This document shows, one piece after another, positions 27,744 to 37,019 of a stretch of DNA of 64,000 bases. The position numbers and the translations under genes are program-made. Location: positions 169,349 through 233,348 of the forward strand of contig CALWBL010000003.1 in assembly GCA_944376065.1 (NCBI GenBank). The letters run 5' to 3'. The notes beneath the pieces are model-generated. The model was not told the DNA's origin. It worked only from the letters and a program-made list of their open reading frames with translations, and did not search any database. Source of the stretch: an uncultured Butyricicoccus sp. GTDB lineage: Bacteria > Bacillota > Clostridia > Oscillospirales > Butyricicoccaceae. The stretch's first letter is position 1, and every line of letters starts with the position of its first letter.

Positions 27744-27772
27744 AAGATACCATATTTTTTTGTATAAGTCAA
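27744..27772 (-). promoter_or_regulatory. Candidate promoter of the recombinase
   Basis: On the minus strand TTGACT, a 17-bp spacer and TATCTT lie about 20 bp before the start codon. Confidence 0.5.
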
Positions 27773-27802
27773 AAAAATATTTTCATACCAATTAAATAGG
27801 AG

Positions 27803-27831
27803 TTGCTTTTTCTGTACTATTAAAGTATAAT
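27803..27831 (+). promoter_or_regulatory. Sigma-A-type promoter of cysK
   Basis: TTGCTT, a 17-bp spacer and a perfect TATAAT lie about 45 bp before the cysK start. Confidence 0.6.
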
Positions 27832-27874
27832 AAAGAAAATATCAACTAGCAGTATTATGTAAGGAGTGAACAAA

Positions 27875-28801
27875 ATGCCTGTTGCAAAAAGTTTAATCGA
27901 TTTAATCGGAAATACACCAATGTTAGAACTCAGCCGTTTATGTCAAAAACACAGTGCAGGAGCAAAAATTACAGCAAAGGTTGAGGCTTTTAATCCGGCT
28001 GGAAGTGTAAAAGATAGGATTGCTTGTGCAATGATTTTGGATGCGGAGCAGCGTGGAGTTTTAAAAGCGGATTCAACTATTATAGAACCTACATCTGGTA
28101 ACACAGGCATAGGTCTTGCATCCGTTGCGGCTGCTCGTGGATATAAACTTATACTTACCATGCCTGAGTCTATGAGCATTGAGCGTAGAAATTTACTAAA
28201 GGCTTATGGTGCAGAGCTTGTTCTAACAGAAGCATCAAAAGGCATGCAGGGTGCAGTTGACAAAGCTAATGAGCTTTCAAAGGAAATTGAAGGCAGTTTT
28301 ATTACAGGTCAATTCACAAATCCAGCAAACCCAGAAATGCATTACAAAACAACCGGTGTTGAAATTTGGAATGATATGCAGGGTAATGTAGATGTTCTTG
28401 TTGCAGGTTTTGGAACAGGCGGCACAGTTTCAGGTGCAGGCAGGTACTTAAAGGAGCAAAATCCTAATTTACATATCGTTGCAGTTGAGCCAGCAGCATC
28501 ACCACTGCTTTCTGAAGGAAAAGCAGGTCCACATAAAATTCAAGGTATAGGTGCAAATTTTGTGCCAAAAACTATGAATCCAACCATTGCTGATGAAATT
28601 GTAACAGTTACAAATGAAAATGCATTAGCATTTACAAAAGAAATAGTTAGAACAGAAGGTTTACTCGTTGGTATTTCATCAGGTGCAGCAGTTTCAGCAG
28701 CCATTGAGATTTCTAAACGCCCAGAGTTTAAAGATAAAAATATAGTTGTAGTTTTGCCAGATACTGGTGAACGTTATCTTTCAACTGGAGTTTTCGATTA
28801 A
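27875..28801 (+). CDS. cysK: Cysteine synthase A (O-acetylserine thiol-lyase)
   Basis: PLP enzyme that makes cysteine from O-acetylserine and sulfide in the cytosol. The 308-residue protein has the PLP-lysine motif NPAGSVKDRIA near residue 42, the substrate loop PTSGNTGIG, the glycine-rich phosphate site GFGTGGTVSGAG, and the C-terminal GISSGAAVSAA. The ATG at 27875 sits 8 nt after AAGGAG; the GTG at 27866 lies within that site and is unlikely. It is monocistronic and followed by a terminator. Confidence 0.95.
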   Translation: MPVAKSLIDLIGNTPMLELSRLCQKHSAGAKITAKVEAFNPAGSVKDRIACAMILDAEQRGVLKADSTIIEPTSGNTGIGLASVAAARGYKLILTMPESMSIERRNLLKAYGAELVLTEASKGMQGAVDKANELSKEIEGSFITGQFTNPANPEMHYKTTGVEIWNDMQGNVDVLVAGFGTGGTVSGAGRYLKEQNPNLHIVAVEPAASPLLSEGKAGPHKIQGIGANFVPKTMNPTIADEIVTVTNENALAFTKEIVRTEGLLVGISSGAAVSAAIEISKRPEFKDKNIVVVLPDTGERYLSTGVFD

Positions 28802-28809
28802 GAGTTTAT

Positions 28810-28845
28810 AAGCACTGTAATTTATTTTACAGTGCTTATTTTATA
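28810..28845 (+). terminator. Intrinsic terminator of cysK
   Basis: An 11-bp perfect stem (28810-28820 with 28827-28837) with a 6-nt loop is followed by ATTTTATAT. It sits just before the radical SAM gene. Confidence 0.75.
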
Positions 28846-28861
28846 TAGAAAGAGGAATTTA

Positions 28862-29752
28862 ATGTATAATAAATGTATGCTTTGTCCTAGAGAGTGCAAA
28901 GTCAATAGAGTAAATGGACAAATTGGGTTTTGTGGTGCAAGCGATAAAATGGAAGTGGGCAGAGCTTCACTTCATCATTGGGAAGAACCTAGTATTTCAG
29001 GTACAAATGGTTCAGGAACAGTATTTTTTGCACATTGCACACTTGGGTGTGTGTATTGTCAAAACAGAGACATAAGCCGACAAAAATCAAGTGCGGTTTT
29101 TGTAGATGAAAATAGGCTTGCTGGGATTTTTTTAGAATTGCAGCAGAAAAACGCACATAATATAAATTTAATTACCGCCACACACTATGCTCCAAGCATC
29201 TGTAAAGCTATTGACATTGCGAAAGTAAATGGACTTTACATTCCGGTTTTACTAAACTGTGGAGGGTATGAAAAAGTAGAAACAATTAAAAGTTTTAATA
29301 AAAAAATAGATATTTATTTGCCGGATTTTAAATATTACAGTACATATTATGGAGAAAAATATTCAAAAGCACCCGATTATATGGAGACAGCAGAACAGGC
29401 AATCTATGAAATGGTAAAACAAACAGGAAAGCCTGTTTTTGATGATAATAATATTTTACAAAAAGGTACAGTTATACGTCACTTAATGCTACCTAATATG
29501 TCACAAGATACAAAGCAGGTATTAAGAAAAATTGCTGAAAATTGGGGAGATAATGTGCTTGTAAGTCTTATGAGACAATATACGCCATTTGATATGCAAT
29601 ATTTTCCAGAGCTAAACCGAAAAATAACAGATGATGAATATAAAGAGGCGATAGAATACTTTCAAATGCTTGGACTTTCTGGCTATATTCAAGAGAGTGA
29701 AGCCGCAACAGAAAGTTTTATACCAGCTTTTAATGGTGAGGGTGTAAAATAA
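28862..29752 (+). CDS. PflA-like radical SAM protein
   Basis: A 296-residue radical SAM enzyme of the group annotated as putative pyruvate formate-lyase activating enzyme (COG1313). It has an N-terminal cysteine cluster CMLCPRECKVNR followed by IGFCG, then the [4Fe-4S] SAM motif CTLGCVYCQN. The segments YLPDFKYYS and HLMLPNMSQDTKQVL are typical of the group. Members often lack a known substrate, so activation of a specific glycyl-radical enzyme is only suggested. No glycyl-radical enzyme gene is nearby. The start MYNKCML follows GAGGAATT; the frame is open further upstream. Confidence 0.85.
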   Translation: MYNKCMLCPRECKVNRVNGQIGFCGASDKMEVGRASLHHWEEPSISGTNGSGTVFFAHCTLGCVYCQNRDISRQKSSAVFVDENRLAGIFLELQQKNAHNINLITATHYAPSICKAIDIAKVNGLYIPVLLNCGGYEKVETIKSFNKKIDIYLPDFKYYSTYYGEKYSKAPDYMETAEQAIYEMVKQTGKPVFDDNNILQKGTVIRHLMLPNMSQDTKQVLRKIAENWGDNVLVSLMRQYTPFDMQYFPELNRKITDDEYKEAIEYFQMLGLSGYIQESEAATESFIPAFNGEGVK

Positions 29753-29792
29753 ACACAAAGGTTACATTTCAACTACACAAATCTTATCCATA

Positions 29793-29821
29793 TTGACACT
29801 ATTCGACAAATGGAGTATCCT
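29793..29821 (+). promoter_or_regulatory. Candidate promoter of the O-acylation cluster
   Basis: A perfect TTGACA, a 17-bp spacer and TATCCT lie about 80 bp before the first gene of the cluster. Confidence 0.55.
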
Positions 29822-29899
29822 TAAATATGCAAATATGAGCTGATTTATTGATAAGTATAGCAAGTGTAAAGGTATACAACAGAAAGTGAAGTGTAACAA

Positions 29900-30616
29900 A
29901 TGAAGGTTCTTTACAAGCGTATTATATCTGGAATTAGTGCAGGTATTTTATGCTTTTCAATAGCTGGTTGTCAGCAAAATAAAGGTGATGTTTCTAGTGT
30001 TTCATCGGTTAGCGATTATGCTGCATCTTCAGAAGTGGAAGAAGAAAAAAAGATAAACGATTTGTCAAATGCAGCTATGCTTGGTAACTCCTATCTCTAT
30101 GGCTTTGATACATATTCGGTTTTACCCGAAACAGATTGTTTTTATCGTGTGGGACTTAATGTTAGAACGGTTTTTACACAGACTATGTTAAATGGAGAAG
30201 TGCCTGTTATAGAAGAACTTAAAAACGACAAGGAATATGATGAAGTTCTTTTGATGTTTGGTGAAAATGAACTAGGCTGGCCAAATGAGCAGGCTTTTTT
30301 AGATGGTTATTCCGAGATTATTGATACTGTTCGCGAGTATCAACCAAAGGCAACCATTTATGTGCAATCAATGATGCCCGTTTCAAAAGAGGTGTCAGAC
30401 AAAAATGAGCAAGGTATAAATAATGAAAATATTCGTCAGAGAAATGAAAAATTAAAAGCTCTAGCAAAAGAAAAAGATGCAATATATTTAGATATTGCAT
30501 CTATTGTGGAAGATGATAATGGAGATTTGCCAGATGACGCTGCAACAGATGGTATTCATCCAAACATAAGCTATTATAAAATCTGGGCAGAATTTTTAAA
30601 AGAAAATGTAAATTAG
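29900..30616 (+). CDS. SGNH-hydrolase-like lipoprotein
   Basis: A 238-residue exported protein. The signal ends in the lipobox SIAGC near residue 24 and is followed by a serine-rich linker. SGNH landmarks are visible: block I AMLGNSYLYG with the serine after GN, block III with GENELG, and the C-terminal catalytic DGIHPN. These suggest an esterase or acyltransferase acting at the cell surface. It heads a four-gene cluster with a DUF4358 lipoprotein, an MBOAT acyltransferase and a DHHW protein, so it probably takes part in transferring or trimming acetyl groups on a surface glycopolymer. The substrate is unknown. Confidence 0.8.
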   Translation: MKVLYKRIISGISAGILCFSIAGCQQNKGDVSSVSSVSDYAASSEVEEEKKINDLSNAAMLGNSYLYGFDTYSVLPETDCFYRVGLNVRTVFTQTMLNGEVPVIEELKNDKEYDEVLLMFGENELGWPNEQAFLDGYSEIIDTVREYQPKATIYVQSMMPVSKEVSDKNEQGINNENIRQRNEKLKALAKEKDAIYLDIASIVEDDNGDLPDDAATDGIHPNISYYKIWAEFLKENVN

Positions 30617-30629
30617 GAGAGATGAGAGT

Positions 30630-31085
30630 ATGAAAAAATATATTGTTGGACTTAGCGCAGCATTATTACTGCTTTCAGGCTGCGGAAATCAGACTGAAAT
30701 CGATACAGCTACTGCTGTGGAGCAGATGAGCAAGGATATAACCTTTACAGACCAGTTTGCATCTATTGATTCAGAAAATGCTAACAGGGTTTATGGTGTA
30801 GATGAAGATTTGGTGGAAGATAGCATTGCAATGGTGGGTTCCGGTGCTACTGCTGAAAGTATTGCTATGTGGAAAGCGGTTGATGCAAAATCTGCACAGG
30901 AAATTGAAAAACAGCTTGAGGTTTTTGTAGATGGTTATATTGAGGGTTATTCAGATTACAAACCAGAGGAAGTGCCAAAGCTGGAAAGTGCAATAATTGA
31001 GCGTAAAGATGTTTATGTTGTGCTTTGCATTTCAGCGGATAATGATTCAGCAAAAACAGTTGTCAGCGAAACATTAAACGGCTAA
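30630..31085 (+). CDS. DUF4358 domain lipoprotein
   Basis: A 151-residue predicted lipoprotein with lipobox LLSGC near residue 18. The body (MSKDITFTDQFASIDSENANRVYGVD, then VGSGATAESIAMWKA and VPKLESAIIERKDVYVVLCIS) fits the DUF4358 family, which is repeatedly found beside MBOAT/DHHW surface-acylation genes in Clostridia. No catalytic motif is recognisable; it may be an accessory or scaffold subunit. It lies 13 bp after the SGNH gene and 12 bp before the MBOAT gene. Confidence 0.75.
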   Translation: MKKYIVGLSAALLLLSGCGNQTEIDTATAVEQMSKDITFTDQFASIDSENANRVYGVDEDLVEDSIAMVGSGATAESIAMWKAVDAKSAQEIEKQLEVFVDGYIEGYSDYKPEEVPKLESAIIERKDVYVVLCISADNDSAKTVVSETLNG

Positions 31086-31097
31086 AGGCGGTAGATT

Positions 31098-32486
31098 GTG
31101 AGCTTTGCAAGTTTAACGTTTTTATATTTCTTTTTGCCAATTACTCTTTTTGGTTATTATATTTTGCCGCACGGGGCAAGAAATATATTTTTATTATTAG
31201 CAAATATTATATTTTATGGTTGGGGAGAGCCGTCATTTTTAATTGTAATTTTACTTACAACAGTTATAAATTTTTATGCTGGGAAAATTATGCTCTCAAA
31301 ACCAAAATATAAGAAACATGCTGCAATAGTTGCTATTTTGATTGATTTAATATTGCTTTTTGTGTTCAAATATACAACATTCTTTTTAGATATGTTAAGA
31401 CCAATCATTTTTTGGACTGAATTGCCTTATGTTGAAATAGGTTTGCCACTTGGTATCTCTTTTTATACTTTTCAAGTTCTATCATATATTGTTGATGTTT
31501 ACTGTGGAGATGTTGTGGCTCAGCAGAAGTTTACAAGATTTGCAACTTATATGACATTATTCCCTCAGCTTATAGCTGGTCCGATTGTAAGATATCGTGA
31601 CCTTGCTGACCAGCTTGAAGATAGGAAGCAAAGTCTTAATAAATTCACAGAAGGTATTTTACAACTAATTGTAGGACTTAGCAAAAAGGTTCTGCTAGCT
31701 AATAGTATGGGAGCTTTGTGGGAGGCGTTGAAGATTTCACCAGATGCAAATGGTGTACTTGGTGCATGGGTTGGTGCTTTAGCGTTTACACTGCAAATTT
31801 ACTTTGATTTCAGCGGATATTCAGATATGGCTTGTGGTTTAGGTAAGATGTTTGGTTTTGAATTGCCTATTAACTTTAACTATCCTTATGTTTCAAAAAG
31901 TATAACAGAATTTTGGCGTAGATGGCATATTTCACTTAGCACATGGTTTAGAGATTATGTGTATATTCCTCTGGGTGGCAGCAGAGAGGGGAAGTTTAAA
32001 ACTATGCGTAATTTATTTGTAGTGTGGTTTTTAACTGGTCTTTGGCATGGTGCAAGCTGGAATTTTGTAATATGGGGACTTTATTACTTTGTTTTGCTTG
32101 TTGTTGAAAAAGTCTGGTTGCTTAAACAGCTTGAAAAAATGCCTAAATTTATAAATTATATTTATACTATGCTTTTTGTTATAATTGGTTGGGTTGTTTT
32201 TGCATTTGATGATTTTACTCAGCTAGGATTATATTTTAAAGCTATGTTTATCTCAGAAAACGGAATTATCAGCCATCATGCTATGGTGCTGGCTATAAGT
32301 TATTTGCCGCTGATTATTATTTCTATAATAGCATGTTTGCCTATTGGCAAGCAGTTATTTAATAAAATTAGCAATAGCAAAATAGGCTCGGTTGTTACTG
32401 CTGTGCTTTGTATAGGTTCGGTAATGCTTTGTACTGCCTCACTTGTTGCACAAAGCTATAATCCGTTTTTATACTTTAGATTTTAA
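31098..32486 (+). CDS. MBOAT family O-acyltransferase (AlgI/PatA type)
   Basis: A 462-residue membrane-bound O-acyltransferase with about ten or more transmembrane helices. The family core is clear: FPQLIAGPIVRY, DFSGYSDMACGLGKMFGFELPINFNYPY, the conserved EFWRRWHISLSTWFRDYVYIPLGGSR, and the catalytic histidine in FLTGLWHGASWNFVIWG. AlgI-type proteins pass acetyl groups across the membrane to an extracytoplasmic acetylase. The GTG start at 31098 follows AAAGGCGG. Its partner is the next gene. Confidence 0.93.
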   Translation: MSFASLTFLYFFLPITLFGYYILPHGARNIFLLLANIIFYGWGEPSFLIVILLTTVINFYAGKIMLSKPKYKKHAAIVAILIDLILLFVFKYTTFFLDMLRPIIFWTELPYVEIGLPLGISFYTFQVLSYIVDVYCGDVVAQQKFTRFATYMTLFPQLIAGPIVRYRDLADQLEDRKQSLNKFTEGILQLIVGLSKKVLLANSMGALWEALKISPDANGVLGAWVGALAFTLQIYFDFSGYSDMACGLGKMFGFELPINFNYPYVSKSITEFWRRWHISLSTWFRDYVYIPLGGSREGKFKTMRNLFVVWFLTGLWHGASWNFVIWGLYYFVLLVVEKVWLLKQLEKMPKFINYIYTMLFVIIGWVVFAFDDFTQLGLYFKAMFISENGIISHHAMVLAISYLPLIIISIIACLPIGKQLFNKISNSKIGSVVTAVLCIGSVMLCTASLVAQSYNPFLYFRF

Positions 32487-32497
32487 AGGAGGATAAT

Positions 32498-33616
32498 ATG
32501 AAAAGAACTAACCTCCTAATAAGTGTTTTATTTTGTGTGTTTTTTGCTGGTATGATGTTATTGTTTTTTATTATGCCAAAGCAGGAGTTTTCACAAAATG
32601 AAAAGCGTGTACTTGAGGAAATACCTAAATTTTCGCTTGAAAGCCTTGCAGATGGCACATGGTTTTCTAAAATGGATGCATATTTTTCTGACCATTTCTT
32701 TATAAGAGATTTCTGGGTTGGACTTAATTCTTATACAAATCAGGTCATTGGCTTAAATGCAACAGGTGATATTTATAAGGGTGAAGATGATTGGCTGATT
32801 GAAAAACCAATTTCACAAAGCTCAACTTGGACAGAAAATATTCAGATTATAGAGCGATTTGTAGAAACACATAATAATGTTTACTTTATGGCTGTGCCGA
32901 CTAAGGGATATATTATGGAGGATAAACTGCCAAAACTACATGATAATTACCCAGATGCACAGCTTATAAGCCAGTTAAAATCACTTTTGAGTGAGGAGGT
33001 AAGCTGGATTGATGTTTCAAGCGTATTGCAGGAAAGTTCAGATGTTTACTATAAAACTGACCACCACTGGACAAGCAAAGGAGCATATGAGGCTTACTGC
33101 AAAGCAGGAGAGTATATGGGATTCACACCCAATTCTGAAGAAGAATATCAAATAGAAAATTATAATGGTTTTTATGGAACATCTTATTCCAAAAGCGGTT
33201 TATGGGCAACTCCAGCAGATACCATTTCATTGTGGATACAGCAAAATCTTGATGTAGATGTAACCATCACAGATGAAAACAGACCATTTCCAACAGAATA
33301 TGATAGTATGTTCTTTACAGACTATTTAGATAAGGCTGATAAATACCCAGTGTTTCTTGATGGTAATCATGCACTTGTCAATTTAAAGTCTAATGCAGAC
33401 AATGATAAAAAGCTGCTTATTATCAGAGATTCATTTGCACATTGTTTGGCACCGTTTTTTGCTAGCGAATACAGCGAGATTGATTTAATTGACCTTAGAT
33501 ATTTTAAAAAGCAGACAGTTTCAGAGCTTATAGAGCAAAACAAATATGATGATATATTATTTGTATATGGACTTGATACTTTAGCAACTGATAGAAGTCT
33601 GCAATGGCTGAAATAA
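32498..33616 (+). CDS. DHHW-type exported acetyltransferase-like protein (AlgX/AlgJ family)
   Basis: A 372-residue protein with one N-terminal transmembrane anchor (LISVLFCVFFAGMMLLFFIM). Its YYKTDHHWTSKGAYEAY is the DHHW signature, and LLIIRDSFAHCLAPF supplies the serine block of AlgX/AlgJ-like SGNH enzymes. These enzymes take acetyl groups from an MBOAT partner and put them on exopolysaccharide or wall polymer outside the cell. It follows the MBOAT gene after 11 bp with RBS AAAGGAGG and ends the cluster before a strong terminator. Confidence 0.88.
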   Translation: MKRTNLLISVLFCVFFAGMMLLFFIMPKQEFSQNEKRVLEEIPKFSLESLADGTWFSKMDAYFSDHFFIRDFWVGLNSYTNQVIGLNATGDIYKGEDDWLIEKPISQSSTWTENIQIIERFVETHNNVYFMAVPTKGYIMEDKLPKLHDNYPDAQLISQLKSLLSEEVSWIDVSSVLQESSDVYYKTDHHWTSKGAYEAYCKAGEYMGFTPNSEEEYQIENYNGFYGTSYSKSGLWATPADTISLWIQQNLDVDVTITDENRPFPTEYDSMFFTDYLDKADKYPVFLDGNHALVNLKSNADNDKKLLIIRDSFAHCLAPFFASEYSEIDLIDLRYFKKQTVSELIEQNKYDDILFVYGLDTLATDRSLQWLK

Positions 33617-33622
33617 TAAATA

Positions 33623-33650
33623 AAACCCGCCGATTTTGGCGGGTTTTTTA
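33623..33650. terminator. Bidirectional terminator between the O-acylation and Ter clusters
   Basis: A 9-bp perfect stem (33623-33631 with 33638-33646) with a 6-nt loop has T runs on both strands between convergent operons. Confidence 0.85.
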
Positions 33651-33652
33651 AT

Positions 33653-36301
33653 TTAAGATTTAGAACCAACAAAAGCCTTTCTAATTAAATCCACTGGAAT
33701 CATAGTAAATGCTAATATAGCAACCACAACCCAGCCGATAGCAGGGAATGGAATACAGCTAAACATATTGCCTATAAAGCTCAGTTGAGGAACAATGCTT
33801 GTATTTACAATAACAGCTTGAATCAAGATAATTGCAATAAATACCTTCATAAAGCCTGTGTTTTCATTTAAGCCTTTGAAGATATGGTATCCATCATCAC
33901 GAACGTTAAAGCCATTGAACAATGCACTCCAGATAAACATTACAAAGTAAGCGGATAGTTTTTGCTCATTATTTGCAAAAAATTGGTCGAAGAATGGTAG
34001 TTTTAAGAATATAAAACTTAGTACAGTCAGCCATATACCCATAGTGACAATTTGCATCATCATTGGACGGCTTACGATGCTTTCATCACGCCTACGTGGT
34101 TTTTCAGTCATATAAGATTCCTTAGCTGGTTCATTACCAAGCATAATTGCACCAAGACCATCCATTACAAGGTTTATAAACAATAAATGCGTTACCTTCA
34201 ATGGTTCTTCAACACCAAAGAAAGGAGCGACAGCACTTACAACAACCGCTGCAACGTTAATTACAAGCTGGAACTTACAGAATTTTAAAATATTGTGGTA
34301 TATAGTACGACCATACCAGATAGCATCTTTTATAGAACGGAAATTATCATCAAGAATAACGATTTTGCCAGCCTCTTTGGCAGCCTCTGTACCACTGCCC
34401 ATGGCAAAACCTACATCAGCACGTTTTAGAGCAGGGGAATCGTTTACACCGTCACCAGTCATACCCACAACTAGGTTCATTTCTTGACACAGACGTACCA
34501 TTCGTGATTTATCTGTAGGCAATGCACGAGCAATAACACGAATTTTAGGGATGATTTTCTTGACTTCTTCATCGCTCATTGTGTTAAGCTGACTGGAGGT
34601 TAAAGCAACTTCATTATCACTACGAAGCAAATTCGCGTCCTTAGCGATTGCAACAGCAGTTTCAAGACGGTCACCAGTAATCATTACAACTTGGATACCA
34701 GCGTTTTGAACTTCACGGATAGCACTTCTAGCCTCTGGGCGGACATCGTCACGAATACCAACAAAACCGATGATTACTGTATCATTGTGTAGTGTGTTTT
34801 CGGTCATAGGTTTTTCAGAGTAGCCAAATGCAAGCACTCGCATTGACTTTTCAGCAAGAGCATCAATTTTTGCATTTAGTATATTCATATTTATCGGTTT
34901 AATTTCACCGTTTGCATCAAGATAATTTTTCGATACAGCAAGGAGACGCTCTGGAGCACCTTTATAAAATGTTTTTCCAAACTCAGCTAAATATGCTTGA
35001 CTAAACTTATTTGCGGAGTTAAAACTTTGAGAATTAGTAATTGTATAGCGGTCATGCAGGCTTTCAAAAACCTCCTTACCGATAAACTTCATAAGAGCTT
35101 GGTCGGTAGCATTACCACCAATTACACGACCTTCCGCATCAAACATAGACTGTGTATTTTTTCCGATTGCAAGGTCTACAAGTTGTTTGGTCTTAGCATG
35201 GTTTGCAAGTTCGGTCATAGGGATTACAGTGCCATCAGCGGTGAAAAATTCCACAACTTCAAGTCGGCCTTTTGTAATAGTACCAGTTTTATCACTAAAT
35301 AGAATATTAAGTGAACCAGCTGTTTCAATACCAACAGCTTTACGAACAAGTACATTATGGTCAAGCATTTTGCTTGTGTTTTGCATAAGAACCAGTGAAA
35401 TCATCAATGGCAAACCTTCAGGAACAGCACAAACGATAACAACAACTGCAAGCGAAACTGCATCAACAATATCCTTTAAAATTTCGGCAGAGCCAAGTGC
35501 TAAATAAGCATCAATACCACCAGCAGTGATGACAAAATGAACAAAATACATAATAGCGATTACAACCGCACCAATATAGCCAAATTTTGAAATCATACCA
35601 GCAAGTTTAGCTAGCTTAACTTTAAGAGGGGAGTCAGGCTCATCGTCCTGCATTTCTTCTGCCATTTTACCCATCATGGTGTAAAGACCAACTTTTTGTA
35701 CATCCATTACACCTTCACCGTCAAACACAACTGCTCCACGGAATAGCGAATGTTTATCAACAAAAGTGTCACCTGTAATTTCATCGGATAGACGAAAACT
35801 TTCATCAGCTGCAGTTTTTGGACATTCCTCAGCCTCACCATTGAGAGCAGAGTTGTCAACTTTAAGGTGACCGCTGATTAAAACTCCGTCAGCGGGAATT
35901 TTATCGCCTGATTGCAACAGAACTTTGTCACCTACAACAACGTCATCAACATCAATTACCGTTACAACACCATTACGATATACTTTACATTGGTCTTTTT
36001 TTGTGTTGTCTTTTAGCTGACGGTATTTAGTATCACTTGCAACACCTGTCTTTGCAGATACAAAAGCTACAATAAGCACAGCAACAATAGTACCTACTGG
36101 CTCATAAATATCTGAATAACCTAAAAAGAACATAACAATCATAAGTGCTGCGATTGCAAGCAAAATACGAATCATTGGGTCTTTAAAGGTTTCTTTAAAT
36201 TCTGCCCAGAATGTTGTAGGCTCTGAATCAGGAATTATATTGCCGCCATATTTTTGTCTGGATTCAGCAACTTCCTTTTCGGATAATCCGTTAAAGTTCA
36301 T
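33653..36301 (-). CDS. Calcium-translocating P-type ATPase (PMCA type)
   Basis: An 882-residue P2-type cation pump of the plasma membrane. The phosphorylation motif LFSDKTGTITKGRL holds the catalytic aspartate, VPEGLPLMIS lies in transmembrane helix 4, ALNGEAEECP stands in place of the usual TGES dephosphorylation motif, GDGVNDSPALKRADVGFAMG is the hinge, and about ten helices are present. The family exports Ca2+ in exchange for protons. It is the last gene of the Ter operon, but a hairpin terminator in front (36330-36360) should reduce its expression. RBS AAAGGAG precedes the ATG. Mn2+ or other ions are not excluded. Confidence 0.92.
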   Translation of the reverse strand: MNFNGLSEKEVAESRQKYGGNIIPDSEPTTFWAEFKETFKDPMIRILLAIAALMIVMFFLGYSDIYEPVGTIVAVLIVAFVSAKTGVASDTKYRQLKDNTKKDQCKVYRNGVVTVIDVDDVVVGDKVLLQSGDKIPADGVLISGHLKVDNSALNGEAEECPKTAADESFRLSDEITGDTFVDKHSLFRGAVVFDGEGVMDVQKVGLYTMMGKMAEEMQDDEPDSPLKVKLAKLAGMISKFGYIGAVVIAIMYFVHFVITAGGIDAYLALGSAEILKDIVDAVSLAVVVIVCAVPEGLPLMISLVLMQNTSKMLDHNVLVRKAVGIETAGSLNILFSDKTGTITKGRLEVVEFFTADGTVIPMTELANHAKTKQLVDLAIGKNTQSMFDAEGRVIGGNATDQALMKFIGKEVFESLHDRYTITNSQSFNSANKFSQAYLAEFGKTFYKGAPERLLAVSKNYLDANGEIKPINMNILNAKIDALAEKSMRVLAFGYSEKPMTENTLHNDTVIIGFVGIRDDVRPEARSAIREVQNAGIQVVMITGDRLETAVAIAKDANLLRSDNEVALTSSQLNTMSDEEVKKIIPKIRVIARALPTDKSRMVRLCQEMNLVVGMTGDGVNDSPALKRADVGFAMGSGTEAAKEAGKIVILDDNFRSIKDAIWYGRTIYHNILKFCKFQLVINVAAVVVSAVAPFFGVEEPLKVTHLLFINLVMDGLGAIMLGNEPAKESYMTEKPRRRDESIVSRPMMMQIVTMGIWLTVLSFIFLKLPFFDQFFANNEQKLSAYFVMFIWSALFNGFNVRDDGYHIFKGLNENTGFMKVFIAIILIQAVIVNTSIVPQLSFIGNMFSCIPFPAIGWVVVAILAFTMIPVDLIRKAFVGSKS

Positions 36302-36328
36302 AATTTTCTCCTTTGGGTTTAGTGTTAG

Positions 36329-36360
36329 AAAAAAGGCGAGAAGTAAAATTTCGCCTTTTT
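36329..36360 (-). terminator. Internal terminator/attenuator between terD and the Ca2+ ATPase
   Basis: A 10-bp perfect stem (36330-36339 with 36351-36360) is followed on the minus strand by a T run. No promoter is seen in the roughly 30 bp left before the ATPase gene, so the ATPase seems to depend on readthrough. Confidence 0.7.
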
Positions 36361-36394
36361 AGTGATGAATATTTATCGAAAAGCTCGCTTTTTG

Positions 36395-37003
36395 TTAGTC
36401 GTGGAAACGTGCAAGCAATTCTTTAAGACCAGCATCGGTAGTACCTTGACCAATAGCGTTGAATTTCCATTCATTATTGCTGCGGTAGAGTTCACCGAAA
36501 ATCATAGCAGTCATGTTGGTATAATCATCAGATAGATTAAACCTGCAAAGTTCAGCATTATTTCTTGAATCTACAATACGGATAAATGCATTGCGAATCA
36601 TTCCAAAATGCTGGTTTCTATCAAGCGCTTTATAAATATTTACAACAATAACAATACGGTCATATTCTTGTGGAACTTGAGCAAGATTTACAATAATTTG
36701 TTCATCATCGCCAGTACCCTCACCGGTTAGGTTATCCCCTAAGTGTGTAACAGTGCCAGTGCTGTGGGATAAATTACCAAAGTAAATTACATCTTGAGTG
36801 TTGCATAATTTGCCATTTTTGAGCATAAGAGCAGATGTATCGCAGTCAATGCTCTGGTTTGCAGAAGAAAACAGGGAGCTTAAAAACCCACCAGACTTAT
36901 GAGTAGCTTCGTCCCAGCCCAGACCAACAAGAACAGTATTTAAACCGCTATTGGTTTCTTTTGTTAAATTAACTTTCTGACCTTTTTTTAGAGAAACAGA
37001 CAT
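36395..37003 (-). CDS. TerD family protein (divergent, with insertion)
   Basis: A 202-residue member of the TerD/CABP family of cytosolic Ca2+-binding stress proteins. [15 protein letters not shown] is the family N-terminus, and GLGWDEATHKSGG starts the first Ca2+-site region. Compared with its two neighbours it has about 14 extra residues (GGFLSSLFSSANQS) before the IDCDTSALML strand, and IDCD stands in place of FDLD. The DDEQI segment is conserved. It is the last of three tandem TerD genes; RBS GGAGGG. The insertion suggests specialisation, possibly for a partner. Confidence 0.9.
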   Translation of the reverse strand: MSVSLKKGQKVNLTKETNSGLNTVLVGLGWDEATHKSGGFLSSLFSSANQSIDCDTSALMLKNGKLCNTQDVIYFGNLSHSTGTVTHLGDNLTGEGTGDDEQIIVNLAQVPQEYDRIVIVVNIYKALDRNQHFGMIRNAFIRIVDSRNNAELCRFNLSDDYTNMTAMIFGELYRSNNEWKFNAIGQGTTDAGLKELLARFHD

Positions 37004-37019
37004 AATGTTCCCTCCTTAT

